The translations under genes were made by a program, and so were the position numbers. Positions 1 to 13,915 of a stretch of 64,000 nucleotides of DNA are shown here, piece after piece. Each line of letters begins with the position of its first letter. The first letter of the stretch is position 1. The notes under the pieces were generated by a model that saw only the letters and a program-made list of their open reading frames with translations, had not been told where the DNA came from and did not search any database. The stretch comes from Nosema muscidifuracis (Eukaryota; Microsporidia; Nosematidae): the NCBI GenBank assembly GCA_028335825.1, contig JAIOKI010000012.1:1-64000 (forward strand), read 5' to 3'.

Positions 1-2008
1 CCTACCTACCAACCACTCAACCAACCTACTACCTACCTACACCTACCAACCTACCTACCTACCCTAACCTACCCTCAACTACCTAACCTACCACCTACCT
101 ACCTACCTACCTACCTAACCTACCTACCACCTACCTACCTAACCTACCCCTACCTACCTACCTACCTAACCTACCTAACCTACCTACCTACCTACCTACC
201 TACCTAACCTACCTAACCTACCTACCTAACCTACACTAACCTACCTACCCTAACCTACCTAACCTACCTACCTAACCTACCTAACCACCTACCTAACCTA
301 CCTAACCTACCTACCTACCTAACCTACCTAACCTACCTACCTAACCTACCCTACCTAACCTAACCTACCTACCTACCTACCTACCTAACCTACCCCTAAC
401 CTAACCTACCTCTACCTACCTAACCTACCTAACCCTACCTAACCTACCTACCTACCCTACCTAACCTACCTAACCTACCTACCTACTACCTACCTCAACC
501 TACCTAACCTACCTAACCTACCTAACCTACCTACCTACCTAACCTACCTACCTAACCTACCTCTACCTAACCTACCTACCTAACCTACCTAACCTACCTA
601 ACCTACCTAACCTACCTACCTACCTACCTACCTACCCTACCTAACCTACCTAACCTACCTAACCTAACCTACCTACCTACCTACCTACCTAACCTACCTA
701 ACCTACCTAACCTACCTAACCTACCTACCTACCTAACCTACCTAACCTACCTAACCTACCTAACCTACCTACCTAACCTACCTACCTAACCTACCTAACC
801 TACCTACCTAACCTACCTACCTAACCTACTACCTACCTAACCTAACCTAACTACCTAACCTACCTAACCTACTACCTAACCTACCTACCTACCTACCTAA
901 CCTACCTAACCTACCTACTAACCTAACCTACCTAACCTACCTACCTACCTACCTACCTACCTACCTACCTACCTACCTACCTACCTACCTAACCTACCTA
1001 CCTAACCTACCTACCTACCTACCTAACCTACCTAACCTACCTACCTACCTAACCTAACCTACCTACCTACCTACCCTACCTAACCTACCTAACCTAACCT
1101 ACCTACCTACCTAACCTACCCTAACCTACCTAACCAACCTAACCTACCTAACCTAACCTACCTACCTAACCTACCTAACCTACCTAACCTACCCTACCTA
1201 ACCTACCTACTACCTAACCTACCTACCTAACCTACCTAACCTACCTACTACCTACCTACCTACCTAACCTACCTAACCTACCTACCTACCTAACCTACCT
1301 ACTACCTACCTAACTACCTACCTACCTAACTACCTACCTACCTACCTAACCTACCTACCTACCTACCTACCTACCTACCTACCTACCTACCTACCTACCT
1401 ACCTACCTACCTACCTACCTACCTACCTACCTAACCTACCTACCTACCTACCTACCTACCTACCTACCTAACCTACCTACCTACCTACCTACCTACCTAC
1501 CTACCTACTACCTACCCTACCTACCTACCTACTACCTACCTACCTACCTACCTACCTACCTACCTACCTACCTACCTACCTACCTACCTACCTACCTACC
1601 TACCTAACCTACCTACCTACCTACCTAACCTACCTACCTACCTACCTACCTACCTAACCTACCTACCTACCTACCTACCTCCTACCTACCTACCTACCTA
1701 CCTACCTACCTACCTACCTACCTCTACCTACCTACCTAACCTACCTACCTACCTACCTACCTACCTACCTACCTACCTAACCTACCTAACCTACCTACTA
1801 CCTAACCTACCTAACCTACCTACACCTACCTACCTAACCTACCTAACCTACCTACCTACCTACCTACCTACCTACCTAACCTACCTAACCTACCTACCTA
1901 CCTACCTACCTACCTAACCTACCTACCTAACCTACCTACCTACCTACCTACCTACCTACCTACCTAACCTAACCTACCTACCTACCTACCTCTACCTACC
2001 TAACCTAA
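1..2008. repeat. Telomere repeat tract, left chromosome end
   Basis: The first 2 kb is an uninterrupted mix of CCTA and CCTAA units, so the G-rich strand is TAGG/TTAGG. The C-rich strand running 5' to 3' into the sequence is the orientation expected of a left chromosome end. Mixed CCTAA/CCTA units dominate the first 1.3 kb. From about 1340 to 1740 the tract is almost pure CCTA. Small interruptions such as CCCTA or CTCTA could be real degeneracy or long-read errors. The tract stops sharply at about 2008, where ordinary AT-rich DNA begins. Confidence 0.95.
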
Positions 2009-2914
2009 TATTTCACAATATTTAATTATCTAGAAAATAAAATATTTTTAGATGACGTGTCTTCTCAGAACAATTATAGATATTTCTAAGAAAAAATTAC
2101 AAAATATAATTTTTAAATTTAGACATAATAAATATTTATTTCGATTATTATTCAATTTTTTTTATACAGAAGAAGATGAGTAAATGACATTAAATATATT
2201 GATGTCAAATGATAATTCTGTCAGGAAGAAATATATATAAGAAATAAATAAAAAATATATTTAATATAATATTAGATATTTTATTTAATTAATAATAATA
2301 TAAATCTGGATTAATTTGGTGAACTTTTAAACATCATCTCGAAATGTATAACTTCTTTTTTCTATTTTATTTTTACCAATTTAATATACGTGATTAAATT
2401 ATCCATCTGGAATTATTTATGACTTTTAAATATCTTAGAAATAAATACAATTTCGTCTTTTCTTGATCAGACCACACTAAAAATATGATTGAAAGAGCAA
2501 GAGAATATACAGCCTAATTTTAACAATATTGAAGTGTTTATATTTATTTAAATTCAAGTATTTTTTTATAAATTTTCAATTTTGTACTATGTAGTAATTA
2601 ATATAATATCAAAATAATATATTGAAGTATATAATTTACACACTTTTTCACAGTCCTAATGCAAGTAATACTTCAATGCATAGGGTTTGATATTCTGCTG
2701 TTGACTTTGATTAAGGTACCAATACTTAGATGATGCTATTTTTTGAGTTCTGTAATATGTTTTTTGTGATATTTTTTTTCTTACGTTATAATTTACGTTT
2801 CACAAGGAAAAACTAATTATCAGTGTTTTTAGACTATTAAAATCTGTCAAATTATCAAATTTTTTTATTTGATTTGAGACATGAATTTTTTTATATAAAA
2901 TCATGTAATTAATT
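2009..2914. other. AT-rich subtelomeric DNA, no gene seen
   Basis: Unique AT-rich sequence directly inside the telomere. No open frame with an ATG of useful length, no rRNA-like block and no tandem satellite is visible. Confidence 0.6.
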
Positions 2915-3316
2915 TTAAAATAATTTATTGAAAGAAATCCATAATTCCTGATTCAAATTATAAAAATAATCTTCTAACATTAAAACCACAAAAGGTAGTA
3001 AAATTGCAAAACCTAATAGTATATATATGATATAAACTGCTACTCTATGTAAATTACGACTTTGATAATAAAACAATATACTCATAATAAATATCAAGAT
3101 AATTATTGAAATAAAAAAACACAAAATAACTGTAAAATGATCAAGCAAGATATTTTGATCAAGTTCTGATACATGCTTTATAGTGATATAAGGATCTAAA
3201 ATGTTTTCAGATAAGTTATATTTTGCATGCAATGTATTTTCATATTCTTGTTCTGACGTTCTGTTTGTTCAGTATGCTTTATTTAGTATGTTAAGTAGTA
3301 CAAGAAATGATATCAT
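2915..3316 (-). pseudogene. Small two-TM secretory-pathway protein interrupted by one in-frame TGA
   Basis: Read from the ATG at 3316, this is a frame of 133 codons broken only by a TGA at codon 16 (3269-3271). The start has the CCC signal (GGG at 3318-3320 on the plus strand). Codons 1-15 encode a hydrophobic leader beginning MISFLVLLN. After the TGA the frame stays open: a hydrophilic stretch, then two hydrophobic membrane segments (about residues 63-85 and 95-116) and a short tail. A start signal, a leader and a long frame in one phase suggest a gene recently lost through one nonsense change, or a sequencing error. I do not recognise the family. It is the gene nearest the telomere, where decay of host genes is common. 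Confidence 0.5.
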
Positions 3317-3317
3317 A

Positions 3318-3320
3318 GGG
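3318..3320 (-). promoter_or_regulatory. CCC start-associated signal
   Basis: CCC on the minus strand, one base upstream of the ATG at 3316. It matches the CCC-like signal known near microsporidian starts and supports the ATG over a later TTG. Confidence 0.45.
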
Positions 3321-4144
3321 TATGATTAAAAATTTATTTTAGAAAATAACATAAAATTTATATAAATGAAACTAATTATATAATAATCATAATCACTAAC
3401 TTTTATCTATTATTTATAATTTATTTATTCTTACATATTTTATTATTTCAATATTCACAACAGAGTAATATAAGACCAATATTAAATAAATTATCTGTCT
3501 GTCAATGCTAATTTAATATTTGTGATTATTTAAAATATCCATACGTCAAATCATAACAAAATTCTTCATGAATGAAAAAATAATTATATAAGTAATCTTT
3601 GTGTTTAGTATTTTAATTTAACTAATTTTCCATCTAAATGCTATCGATGTCTTTTTCTTCCTAGTCAAGAGAAATTTTTTATAAAGTATTAATAAGATTC
3701 TGGAATGAATATATATTTCGATTTAAATGGTTTATCAATTGATACAATATTTTATTTGTTCAGTATTCTATGTAAGATATAACTTAATTTTTCAAAAGAT
3801 TTTATGATCTTGTCATATTTAATTCTACAGAAGAAACATTTAAACCTTCACATCTTGTAATATTTATCATATCAATTTATAAGAAATTTGTAAATTTATC
3901 GTCAAGAAGTTTTTCTACGTCAAAGTTTTTAATTAGAACTAGTCAATATACATTCTTTAAAATTTCTATATAAAATATTTTATATTTATTTTATATGTTT
4001 ACTATAATAGAGTTTAACATCTAGTTAAGTATTCTGAAAATAATTAAACGTTAAAATTAGAAAGAAATCAAGTAAAATTTTGGTCTACAACATTAATAAT
4101 ATTTCATTCAAATTTTACTTTAAGTGTAAATTACATTATTCAAA
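3321..4144. other. AT-rich spacer, nothing seen
   Basis: No supported gene, repeat or RNA between the first pseudogene and the gene ending at 4145. Confidence 0.5.
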
Positions 4145-4543
4145 TCAAAATTTATTCGTTAGTGAGTTTATATTTTTATCTCCACCCTTTATTAAAACAC
4201 TATTTGGTGTTGTTTTATAGTAGAACACAGCATCTTTACATTTACGTGATAGAGGACAGGGATGTGATTCTACTAAAGATTTTATATTAAAACCTGTTGG
4301 CAAATCTTTTAAGGTGATTTTTTTAAATTCTCCTTCAAATTCTTCAATAATTTTAGTATATTGTGTATATTTATAATCAATTAATAATATAGGAGCATTT
4401 TTAAATCCTTCTTTATTCATTTCTTCAATATAAAAGTCGGTGATATCTTTTAATAAAATAGAATCAGATTTTAAAATTGTATTTTTTGTCTTTTTAAGAT
4501 CAGCAGTAAATATAGTTGTAAATAAAATACAAATGATATTCAT
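4145..4543 (-). CDS. Hypothetical secreted protein, 132 aa
   Basis: Intact frame from an ATG at 4543 with CC four bases upstream. The first 14 or so residues (MNIICILFTTIFTA) form a hydrophobic leader typical of a signal peptide, and no further membrane segment follows. The rest is a compact lysine- and isoleucine-rich domain with a Cys pair near residues 96 and 102 in a HPCPLSRKC context. That pair could form a disulfide in a secreted protein. I do not recognise the family. Its position 4.5 kb from the chromosome end and its isolation fit a fast-evolving host-exposed gene. That it is real rests on the leader, the ATG context and its balanced composition in AT-rich surroundings. Confidence 0.65.
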   Translation of the reverse strand: MNIICILFTTIFTADLKKTKNTILKSDSILLKDITDFYIEEMNKEGFKNAPILLIDYKYTQYTKIIEEFEGEFKKITLKDLPTGFNIKSLVESHPCPLSRKCKDAVFYYKTTPNSVLIKGGDKNINSLTNKF

Positions 4544-7500
4544 TAAGGTTAAAAAAATTTATTATTTAACATAAAACAAATTAAATTTGACATAATCATA
4601 ATTCAAATAAATAATTTTAATTTTCTTAGATTTTATTATATATTATTTCATTTTGTGTTTATCTAAATTAAATTATCTTTTAATTAATTTTTTAAACTTG
4701 ATATTTTTTTGTATGATAGTATATAAAATATTGTTTACAAAGACATATATTTAAATTATTAATTTAAACTCAGTGTTTTTACATAAACATATAATTTAAT
4801 TTTTTTATTGAATCTAAGATCTGATTAATTGATTTATATTCATATATATAAAAGTAATTATTGTAAAAAATATCATAATTTAAAGTCTCTAGTATTTAAT
4901 TAAATTCAAAATCATTATTAGTTTCTAAATATATTTCATACACATTTAGTCTTTTTATAGTGCTAAATAATTTATTTAAATTTTTAATTTATTTTTAAAT
5001 CAAACAATAAAATTTTCATGTGTAAATAACAAATATTTCTCAATTATCTACACTTTATCAAATTTATTATTAATTTACTTCTTATGCTCATTGTGATATA
5101 ATTTTGACTCTTAGTTACTAATAATGTATTTTTTATAATCAAAGTAAATTATGATAATTATTACAATGCTATTTTATAGGATTAATATAATCTTTTGTTT
5201 TAATACCATCAATGAATATAGAATTTATAAATATCAATTATTGACTATTCACAATATAATTCATGTGAGTTGTAAAAATAGACGAGATATGATACATTGA
5301 TTTTTAAGTAAGAAATTAAACGTATCATTATAAAATATATATTTTCATTTCTCTTTAATATTAACAGTCTAAAGATCATTGTAAATTTATAATCATTTTT
5401 CTAATCAATATATTTTATTTTTCTAAAAGAAAACATGTGTGTATTTATATCTCTTAATTTCTTCTCTAGAATGATATTCATATATTTATTAATTCTAATT
5501 ATTTTCTAGATATTATAATATATTAACAATGTTTAGAACAAATCATCAATACAATTCTTATAATATGACAAACATCTCAATTAACACTATGTAAAAGTTT
5601 TAAGAAAATATAATTTCAGAAGAATGTTTTACAATACAGATATTTAAAAAAAAAAACAATTTAACAAATATGGTAATTTTTATATGATTGTCATAAGTCT
5701 ATGGATATTATCATGTTAATAATGAAAAATTGAATTATCTAAATAATAATCAATCACATTAACAAATGCTAGTAAAATAAATGTAAAATGTAGTACTTAA
5801 TACTTCTTATTATTTTTATCTATAAATGATATAAATAGTTTATTTTTTATATTGTTTAGGGGTATATCAATACATCGAAAATATTTCACTGATGAGAAAT
5901 AAATAATTTTTTTGCAATAGATACGAAAATATATATTTTCTCATTTTTAACATCAAAATAGATTTAAAAACATAAAGCAATAATATATCATTGATTTTTC
6001 TATGATATTAATAATTCACATACATTAAATCTATACAAAAATTCTGTTGTTATGATGTTCAATATTAGTATTTATTTTTTTACTAAATACACTTAACTTA
6101 TAAAAGTCTAACACTGATTAATAATTCTATGTTTACGACAAAGTGATATTAAAAAAGATACAATCATTACATATTTTATAATATATTAAAATTATCTGAT
6201 AACAAAATATGAGTTATTATTATCTCATAAATGTTTTCATGACTTTCATAAATTATACTAAATCACGATGAAATTGAATGTATAGGAAATATAAAATCGA
6301 TTAACAATGTGGTATAGATGATCTTGATTTTTTATGGTTCGATAACGAATATTTTAATTTTTCTTTGATTTTTAAAAACTTCAAGATATAAATTAATACA
6401 TACTGATATGAATAACAAATTATTAATAATGTTTTAATAAAACTTTTTGCTATTTATGAAGATTTCGTCAATATATTATGTAAAGTTTATGATTTAAGAG
6501 ATGGATGTATGAACTAACCTTAGTGTATAGAATTTAATCTGAAGAAAGTATAAAAAGAAATTCAAATCATATTGAAAATTACTACAAGTTTATTGATTCT
6601 GAAATTATGAACAATAGTCTATCAGCAGTATATATTTTATTCTATGATATTTCTGTCAATAATCTCAGCTTTATTATTTATTATTTTACTAATTTTAGGA
6701 TTACAAGATAATATAAAGAATAATATTTTTATTAGACCTACTACTCTAATGATACGTTCTAAATTTTTTGTATCGAATAAAAAAATTAATATCATGTGAA
6801 TTATTATGTCCAAATTATTTTTATAAATCTTTATTTTTCATCCCTACAAGATTCTGTCGTATTTATCAATAATATTATTTATATAAAAATAAATGTCTAT
6901 ATAAAAGGTCACCATCTTCGACTTTTAAATGTTTTATCATATTTATCAAGTTATATAATTTATTGATGTGTTTCATTTCTTCAATTTCATTAAATCCATT
7001 ATTTATACTTAGTCTTTATATTCATAATCATTTTATATACTTACTATTTCAATACTTATAGCTTGTAAATTTTATGGTCTTATGAATTGAATCCGATAAG
7101 AGATATTTTATGACTATTTTATAGTCTTTCAAGATACAATCTTTCTATAAGGAGTAACGATTTTAAAAAAAAAAGATACAATATATTAGTTACATTTTTA
7201 TTCCTTGTATTTATTTTTTTCTATGATATAATAAATCTCTATATTATGTATAAATAAACTTTTATTTTTTTTCATTGTTTATTCTTTTTATTGTATATTT
7301 CTCTTTGAATTCTCAATAAAGTCATTTTAAAAATTATATATAGACATCAAATTAAGAAGCTACTTTCAGTTATCTTATATAATATTATTAATACAAAGTA
7401 ATTGTTTCTAAAAAATAATTATAATATATAAATTTCTAGTAAGATTAAATTTATAAACTTAATATGTGTAAAAATATACCTTTGTTGATATTCTTATTAT

Positions 7501-7701
7501 TAGTGTTGTTTTTAATAGAATATTGAATTAATGATAGTCTATTTATTCTTATGGAAATTAATAAAGTAAAAATTAATAGAGAATAAAAATTTTATAAGTA
7601 TATTTAATAAAGTAAAATAAATGAATAATAGTTAATAAAATTTATTAGTTAACATATAATATTTTCTTAAATTTATCTTCTAAAATTGTAAATAGACAAA
7701 A
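4544..7701. other. 3.2-kb AT-rich gene desert
   Basis: No open frame with a convincing ATG, signal peptide or CCC context. No tandem repeat or RNA gene was seen. It probably represents decayed subtelomeric sequence. Confidence 0.5.
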
Positions 7702-8388
7702 TTATGAAATCTCATCATTTATAATTTTAAAATTATTAGATATTTCATAGTTAACATCATAAAAATTTTCAATATTCATGTTATTAAAATCTTCAAAACT
7801 ACTTCTGGAATATTTATCTTTACGTATTTTTTCAAGCAAATATATTAAAGCTTTCTTAAAAACAGACATATATTCTTTTCTATCTGTGCCATCATACCTA
7901 TATGATTTTAATAGAACGTGTAAGATAGATTTTTCATTAGTAAAATTGAAATTTCCACAGATATCTCCATAAGTATCAAAAGGTTTACATTTATCCAAAA
8001 TCTCTTTTTTTTTATTATCAGTAGATCGAATAATAATGTTTAGTTTGCTAGCTAACTCAATCAGATGTTTTCTACTTGGATCAAACAATTTGCTATTAAA
8101 AAATAATGCAGAAAACATAATACATCCATTAGATTTAATATAATATTCTCTCTGTATACCAGAATATTTAAATCTTTCTGATAGATATAACATATTATCT
8201 TCAAATAATTCTTGGGTATTCAGTTCGATTTCTTCTACTAAACTAACTCCATCAAATAAATCAAACCTATAAAAGCCAAAAGTATCTAAGATAATATCAT
8301 CAGTGTTATCTAAAAATTTTCCAAATATATCAAATTCCATCCAATTATCTTTAATTGATAAAACACTTGCAAAAAAAATAAAATTCAT
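7702..8388 (-). CDS. Hypothetical secreted protein, 228 aa
   Basis: Intact frame starting at an ATG at 8388 with CC shortly upstream. The leader (MNFIFFASVLSI) looks like a short signal peptide and resembles in style the leaders of the 551-aa and 442-aa proteins further in. The body is mostly predicted helical, rich in Lys, Asn, Phe and Ile, with three cysteines and no membrane segment. The end of the protein (about residues 175-200) is strongly charged. No catalytic motif or known domain is visible. It is probably a lineage-specific exported protein. A distant link to the larger secreted families A and B is possible but not shown. Confidence 0.7.
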   Translation of the reverse strand: MNFIFFASVLSIKDNWMEFDIFGKFLDNTDDIILDTFGFYRFDLFDGVSLVEEIELNTQELFEDNMLYLSERFKYSGIQREYYIKSNGCIMFSALFFNSKLFDPSRKHLIELASKLNIIIRSTDNKKKEILDKCKPFDTYGDICGNFNFTNEKSILHVLLKSYRYDGTDRKEYMSVFKKALIYLLEKIRKDKYSRSSFEDFNNMNIENFYDVNYEISNNFKIINDEIS

Positions 8389-11300
8389 AAGGTAAAAAAT
8401 TTAAAATCTTTAGGTAATGAATTAAAAATAAACAAAATTTAATGTCTAATGTAGTAAATTTAATAATATAAAATTTATCTTTATATAGTAAATTAAATTT
8501 TATATTTGAGTAATATATTAAATAATATAATATTTAATTTATTTATGTGATTCTAATTAATAAAATTTATTATATTTGAGTAATATATTAAATAATATAA
8601 TATTTAATTTATTTATGTGATTTCATTATGAAAAAAGAAATTGATTTTCTATTTAAATAAGCTTTTTTATACACTCTTCTATTTAGTATGAAATATGTAA
8701 AGATCAAAGTATTATTAATATAGGATAGTTACAATTAGATATTTCTAAGTCAATAATACAAATGTGTAATTTATAATATTTTCTTAAGTAATTTTAATTT
8801 TAACTAAAAGATTTTTTATTCTCAATAAGTCTATTATAATATTAAAGATATATATTATATTTGTAAATAGACTTATTGTTTTATTTTCTTAAAATTTTAC
8901 ATTTCGACTTTTTTTTATTTGATATCCTAATATATTATATGAATCTTTTCATAATTACTAATAAAATATAGAATATATGAGATTATTTTAATTTTTTTAC
9001 ATAAGAATTATAATAATATCCAAAATTATATTTTCATAATACTTCTAAATTATTCTTTGAAGATTATATTTATTCATATGTTAAAATATGAAACTATATT
9101 GACAATAATAATTCCAAGATTTATTACTGAAGCTTATTTAATATACATGATGCAATCTTTCGGGTCAATAATATCATAATATAAATAAAAGATAATGATA
9201 TCATTATATTTTAACATGCTTGAAAATAGAATATTCAGATGTGAGATTTTAAAACCAGATAAAATAAATGATACACTTAAAAACCTTCATCTAGTCTGTG
9301 AAAAAGTTCAACTGACAGATACTGTAATTTGACATTTTATTCATTCTTCATATTTTCTATATTTCACTCTTTTATGTTTATCATCAATCAAATTAATTCA
9401 TGATAATTTAGATCATGTTAAGACCAAGAATATATTTTATATATAAAATACTGATCATTTCAAGAATTTTATTTATCCCTTCTTAAGATACTAAAGGCTT
9501 TGCTATAATTAATCATAATTCTAGACTAATTGATATTGAATATCATATACTAATGAGAATAAGTTCTAAATTATATCTAATAATAACCTATTATTTATGA
9601 ATATAATAATTCCATTCATATAATATTCAAGTATACACTAATTTTTTATTGGTCATTTGAATAGAAAAGATCTCATCAAAAAAATAAGTAAAAATAATAA
9701 AGAAAAAGAATATGAAGACTTTAATTAATTAATTTTATCTGGTAAATTAAATATAAATAACGAAGCATAAGATATTATAAAAAATTATTTTAATCAAGAA
9801 TTTCAAAATAATTATACTTTTTTAGATTTATTATTATAGTGTTTATCTTTTGGGATTCATCTTGATAAGTTATATAATGTTAGTTGAGGTTTGTTATAAT
9901 AATAAAATTAATTTAATTTATACTTATACAGAAGTTTTATTGACTAATTCATATTAGATAGTTTTTCAATTTAATAGTTATATCATAATTTTCTAAATAT
10001 GATTTAATAAAGAAAGAACCTATTTATTCCAATTCTCAGATATATATTTATTTCTATGAATATTAATAACCTTGTAATATTTAATTTATAAACTAATATA
10101 AACAAAGTTTCTGATAATTATGAAAACTTGAATTATAATTTCTCTTTCATAGCAGTATTAAGTTTTAATATTATTTTTATATAAATAGTCTTCTCATATA
10201 TATCATATATATGTAATTAATTTTATACATATAATATTTCAATAAGTACATATTTAAATACAATTATCTCATCCTGATCTATTATCACATCATCGACTAA
10301 AGAGAGTAATAGTTATCTCAATTAATTAGCCAATATTATAATTATAATCTTCTTAATTTTAAATATTTACATTTATAAATAACAATAATAAGATAAATTT
10401 TTTATACAAAAATAGCAATTAATAAAATTACGGATTCTAAAATATTTTATTTTAATTATTATATTTTATGGAATAACTCTAGATATTACTGATTAAGTCA
10501 TATATTTCTTGTTAAGTGTTTATAAAATTTACTATTTAGACGTAAAATTAAACTCATATATGACCATATTAATTCTCTTGCACATGAATTATTCAAAAAT
10601 AAACTAGTTAGATAAAAATATAACAGAATATTTTTAATTAGCTTATCAATGTAATTTGAACAGATGTCATTCTAAATGTGTCTTAAGTTTATAGAAATAT
10701 ACCAATATAGTTGTTTATATAATACATATTTTTTTATTCTCGTCAATTATTAATTTTCTATATATATATACCCCAGTGAGGAGACAAAAAAGTGAAGAAA
10801 TTAGTATAAATAAAAAATATTTGTTTTATATTGTATTCTAAGTATCATCAAAACTCGGAGTTTTTTCTGCTTCATAATAAATATTTAAATAATTTTCTTA
10901 TTATTTATATCTATAATCATGATATTATTTATAAAGAGACTGTAAATCTGTAATGAAAAAATAAAAATTATGAAAAGATACTAAAATTTATAGTATATCC
11001 TTTTAATAAACAATTTTATTTATTCTTAATAAATGGAAACAAATCATATTCAATATAATAATTTTATCAATGAAGGGAAAAATTATATATTAAATACATA
11101 GAATAATATTCAATAATCTAAATATTTTGTTATATTTGAAAATCTCTAAGGTTCTAATGTAATGATAATTATTATTACATTGACTTATTAATACAATTGG
11201 TTTATTATATATAATTAGACTTTATATCTGAATAATATAAGAAGATATTTATAATAAATACATATCTATATCTTATTATCATTCTATTCTAATTTGACAT

Positions 11301-13915
11301 TAAAATTTAATTAATTCACATGTCATTAGTATAATATTATTTAATAAGTTCATATTTTGTATTAAAAATAATTTTATAGTCTATAATATTAATTTATATA
11401 TCTTTTATAGAATTATAGCATTTATTTTCTTACCCTCGACATCATAATAAGAATATTTAATGAATGTTTGAAATTCAATTTTATTTATTATATATATATA
11501 TAAAAACTTTACGATTCTTGAATATTTTTACCCTAGTATATTAGCATCATATAAAAGTATTTTAATCAATATATAATTTGCTATATGTGTTTTTTAAATT
11601 TAATATATTCTGATTGGAGTAGTAAATAATTACTTATATATCGGGATATTTAATTATATTTTGGTTCATCCTCTTTTCAACTCATTTTAATATATCATAG
11701 ACATGACATTGATTACTGACAAGATTTAGAAACACATGATAGAACTCTAAAAATTAAAAGTTATTATATTAGACTAGTTTTCTTTATTAACTCATTTGAC
11801 ATTTCAAAATGTATTCATCTGACAATAAATATACTTATTATTATTAGATTTATAATTTATTTACTCCTATTGACAAAAATTATATTTATTTTTTTTTTAT
11901 ATAATAGATACAATCATAAACTTTAGTTAATTAAAAAGATTATATTATTTCTAATATATCATAAATTTATTAGTACTTATACTTATGAAATATGTAAATT
12001 ATAATTTAATTAATGTATCATCTTAAGAAGATATATCACTAGTTTTTAAAAATATAATTAATTCTTAATTCTATTATTATATTTTATATATACATATGAA
12101 TAATATTTATTTTCAATCATAAATTTATTGATCCCTTTTATGTAAAATAAAGATTAACTGAATTAGTATATATTCAATTATAGGATAATATAAAACGAAA
12201 ATATAAAAAATTTATAATATATAAATATTGTAATGGTATATCATAAAAGATCGATATTAGAAGCTAAATGAAGTATAATTATTGTAATTGATATTTATTA
12301 ATATTTTTAATTTATTTTCTTTTTACATGTGATAGATTATCTTAAATTTTATTCCTCATTAAGTATGACTAAAGATAATTTTATTATTTTAAAATAATGA
12401 TTAATTTCAATAATAAAATATCTGATTTTTATAGATGAAGATCATTAATTAAAAGTCGTTATATACGTAAATATTTTTTATATATTATTTTGTGCACCAT
12501 AATAAGTTTATAAATTTTCATTTTTTATCTAATGTCTAATTTTTATGTTCTATATATATGAATATATTTGATAATAATTCTATGGAACATATTTTTAATA
12601 TTATTTAGATTCATACACATAATAAATATACTAACATATATTTTGATATTATCTATATATAGTGATGAATATCTGGCTTTAACAATCTAAGAAAAGTCGA
12701 AGTAGCAAAGAAAACAAGTATAACTTGTTAACTAATCATTCTAAATATAAAATGAAGATTATACATAGCATAATAAATGTGTTACTTTATACAATCAAAT
12801 TATAGTAGAATTCAGAAGTAATTTAAATACTCCAGAAAACCTTAATATATACATTAGTAGAACACTCACCATATTAGATACCACAAGTGAAGATGTATCA
12901 ATTGAGAAATCTATAAAATATAAATAAGTTTAATTATTTCTAAATTAATTTATATATAACTAATCATATATTATAAACTCTTACTAAAAATCTAATTTTT
13001 ATAATTTTATTCTTTTGAAAAGATGATCTATATAATATTATAAGAAATAGATATAGCCCATCACTATATAGAAAATTTTATAATATTATATTGACATACT
13101 AAATATTATTTAAATTATACTTTCTTAATGTTTATTGTGGAGATTTAAGTCAGATTAAACATATTGATTTTAATATTCTAGATTAAACTTTTTTGTTCTC
13201 AGAACAAGTATGTAATTTTATTATTATGGTTAACAATATATAAATGTCAAATTTTAAACTTTTTATATATATGGATACTATTTCGTTAAAAGATTAATTC
13301 ACATATGTCTGTATCTTCCACAGTAAAGAAGTATTGGTCGAGAATAAATATCTAAACATGTAAGAAAATAATTTCAATTTATAAATCAATGACATTATGA
13401 ATCAGTCAATCTTTAATTTTCTAGCTTAAATGAATATACTCATACTAAATATAAAAAATTATCCTTATATCTTTGAACAACAAACTTTTAATGTTAAATA
13501 ATTATATAATGAATGATCATCTACTGACGTATTTTGGCTAATAGAAGGTGTTGAGAAATAAATGAAATACATCAATGATATAATAAAATTACTAAAATTT
13601 ATTGAGATGAATCATAGTGAAGATATTACTAATAGATTTTCATATCACAAATATAATATCAAAGAGATATAATAATAAAGACTTAAGAAGAAATCAATAA
13701 AGGTAAGTTTTTAGATGATACCTTTGAGTGTGTATTAAGTAAATACTTTTTGTATTTTTTATATCATTAAATAATTTCATAATTCTAGAATATTATATTT
13801 ATTCAATATATTTCTTTAACTTTCAATGATATCATGATTTAAAATAATTATTATCCTTCTTACTTTTTTAATATTTAATGATGTGGTTATTAGTAAAAAT
13901 ATTAAGTCTAATTAT
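8389..13915. other. 5.5-kb AT-rich gene desert
   Basis: The largest gene-free stretch of the window. Apart from the 53-bp direct repeat just upstream of the gene ending at 7702, I see no gene, no tandem array and no RNA gene. Short AT-only palindromes occur but are expected by chance at this composition. Confidence 0.5.
8500..8622. repeat. 53-bp direct repeat, period 70 bp
   Basis: A 53-base block occurs at 8500-8552 and again at 8570-8622 without change, separated by 17 bases. It lies about 110 bases upstream of the ATG at 8388. The identity implies a recent local duplication; no function is evident. Confidence 0.8.
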
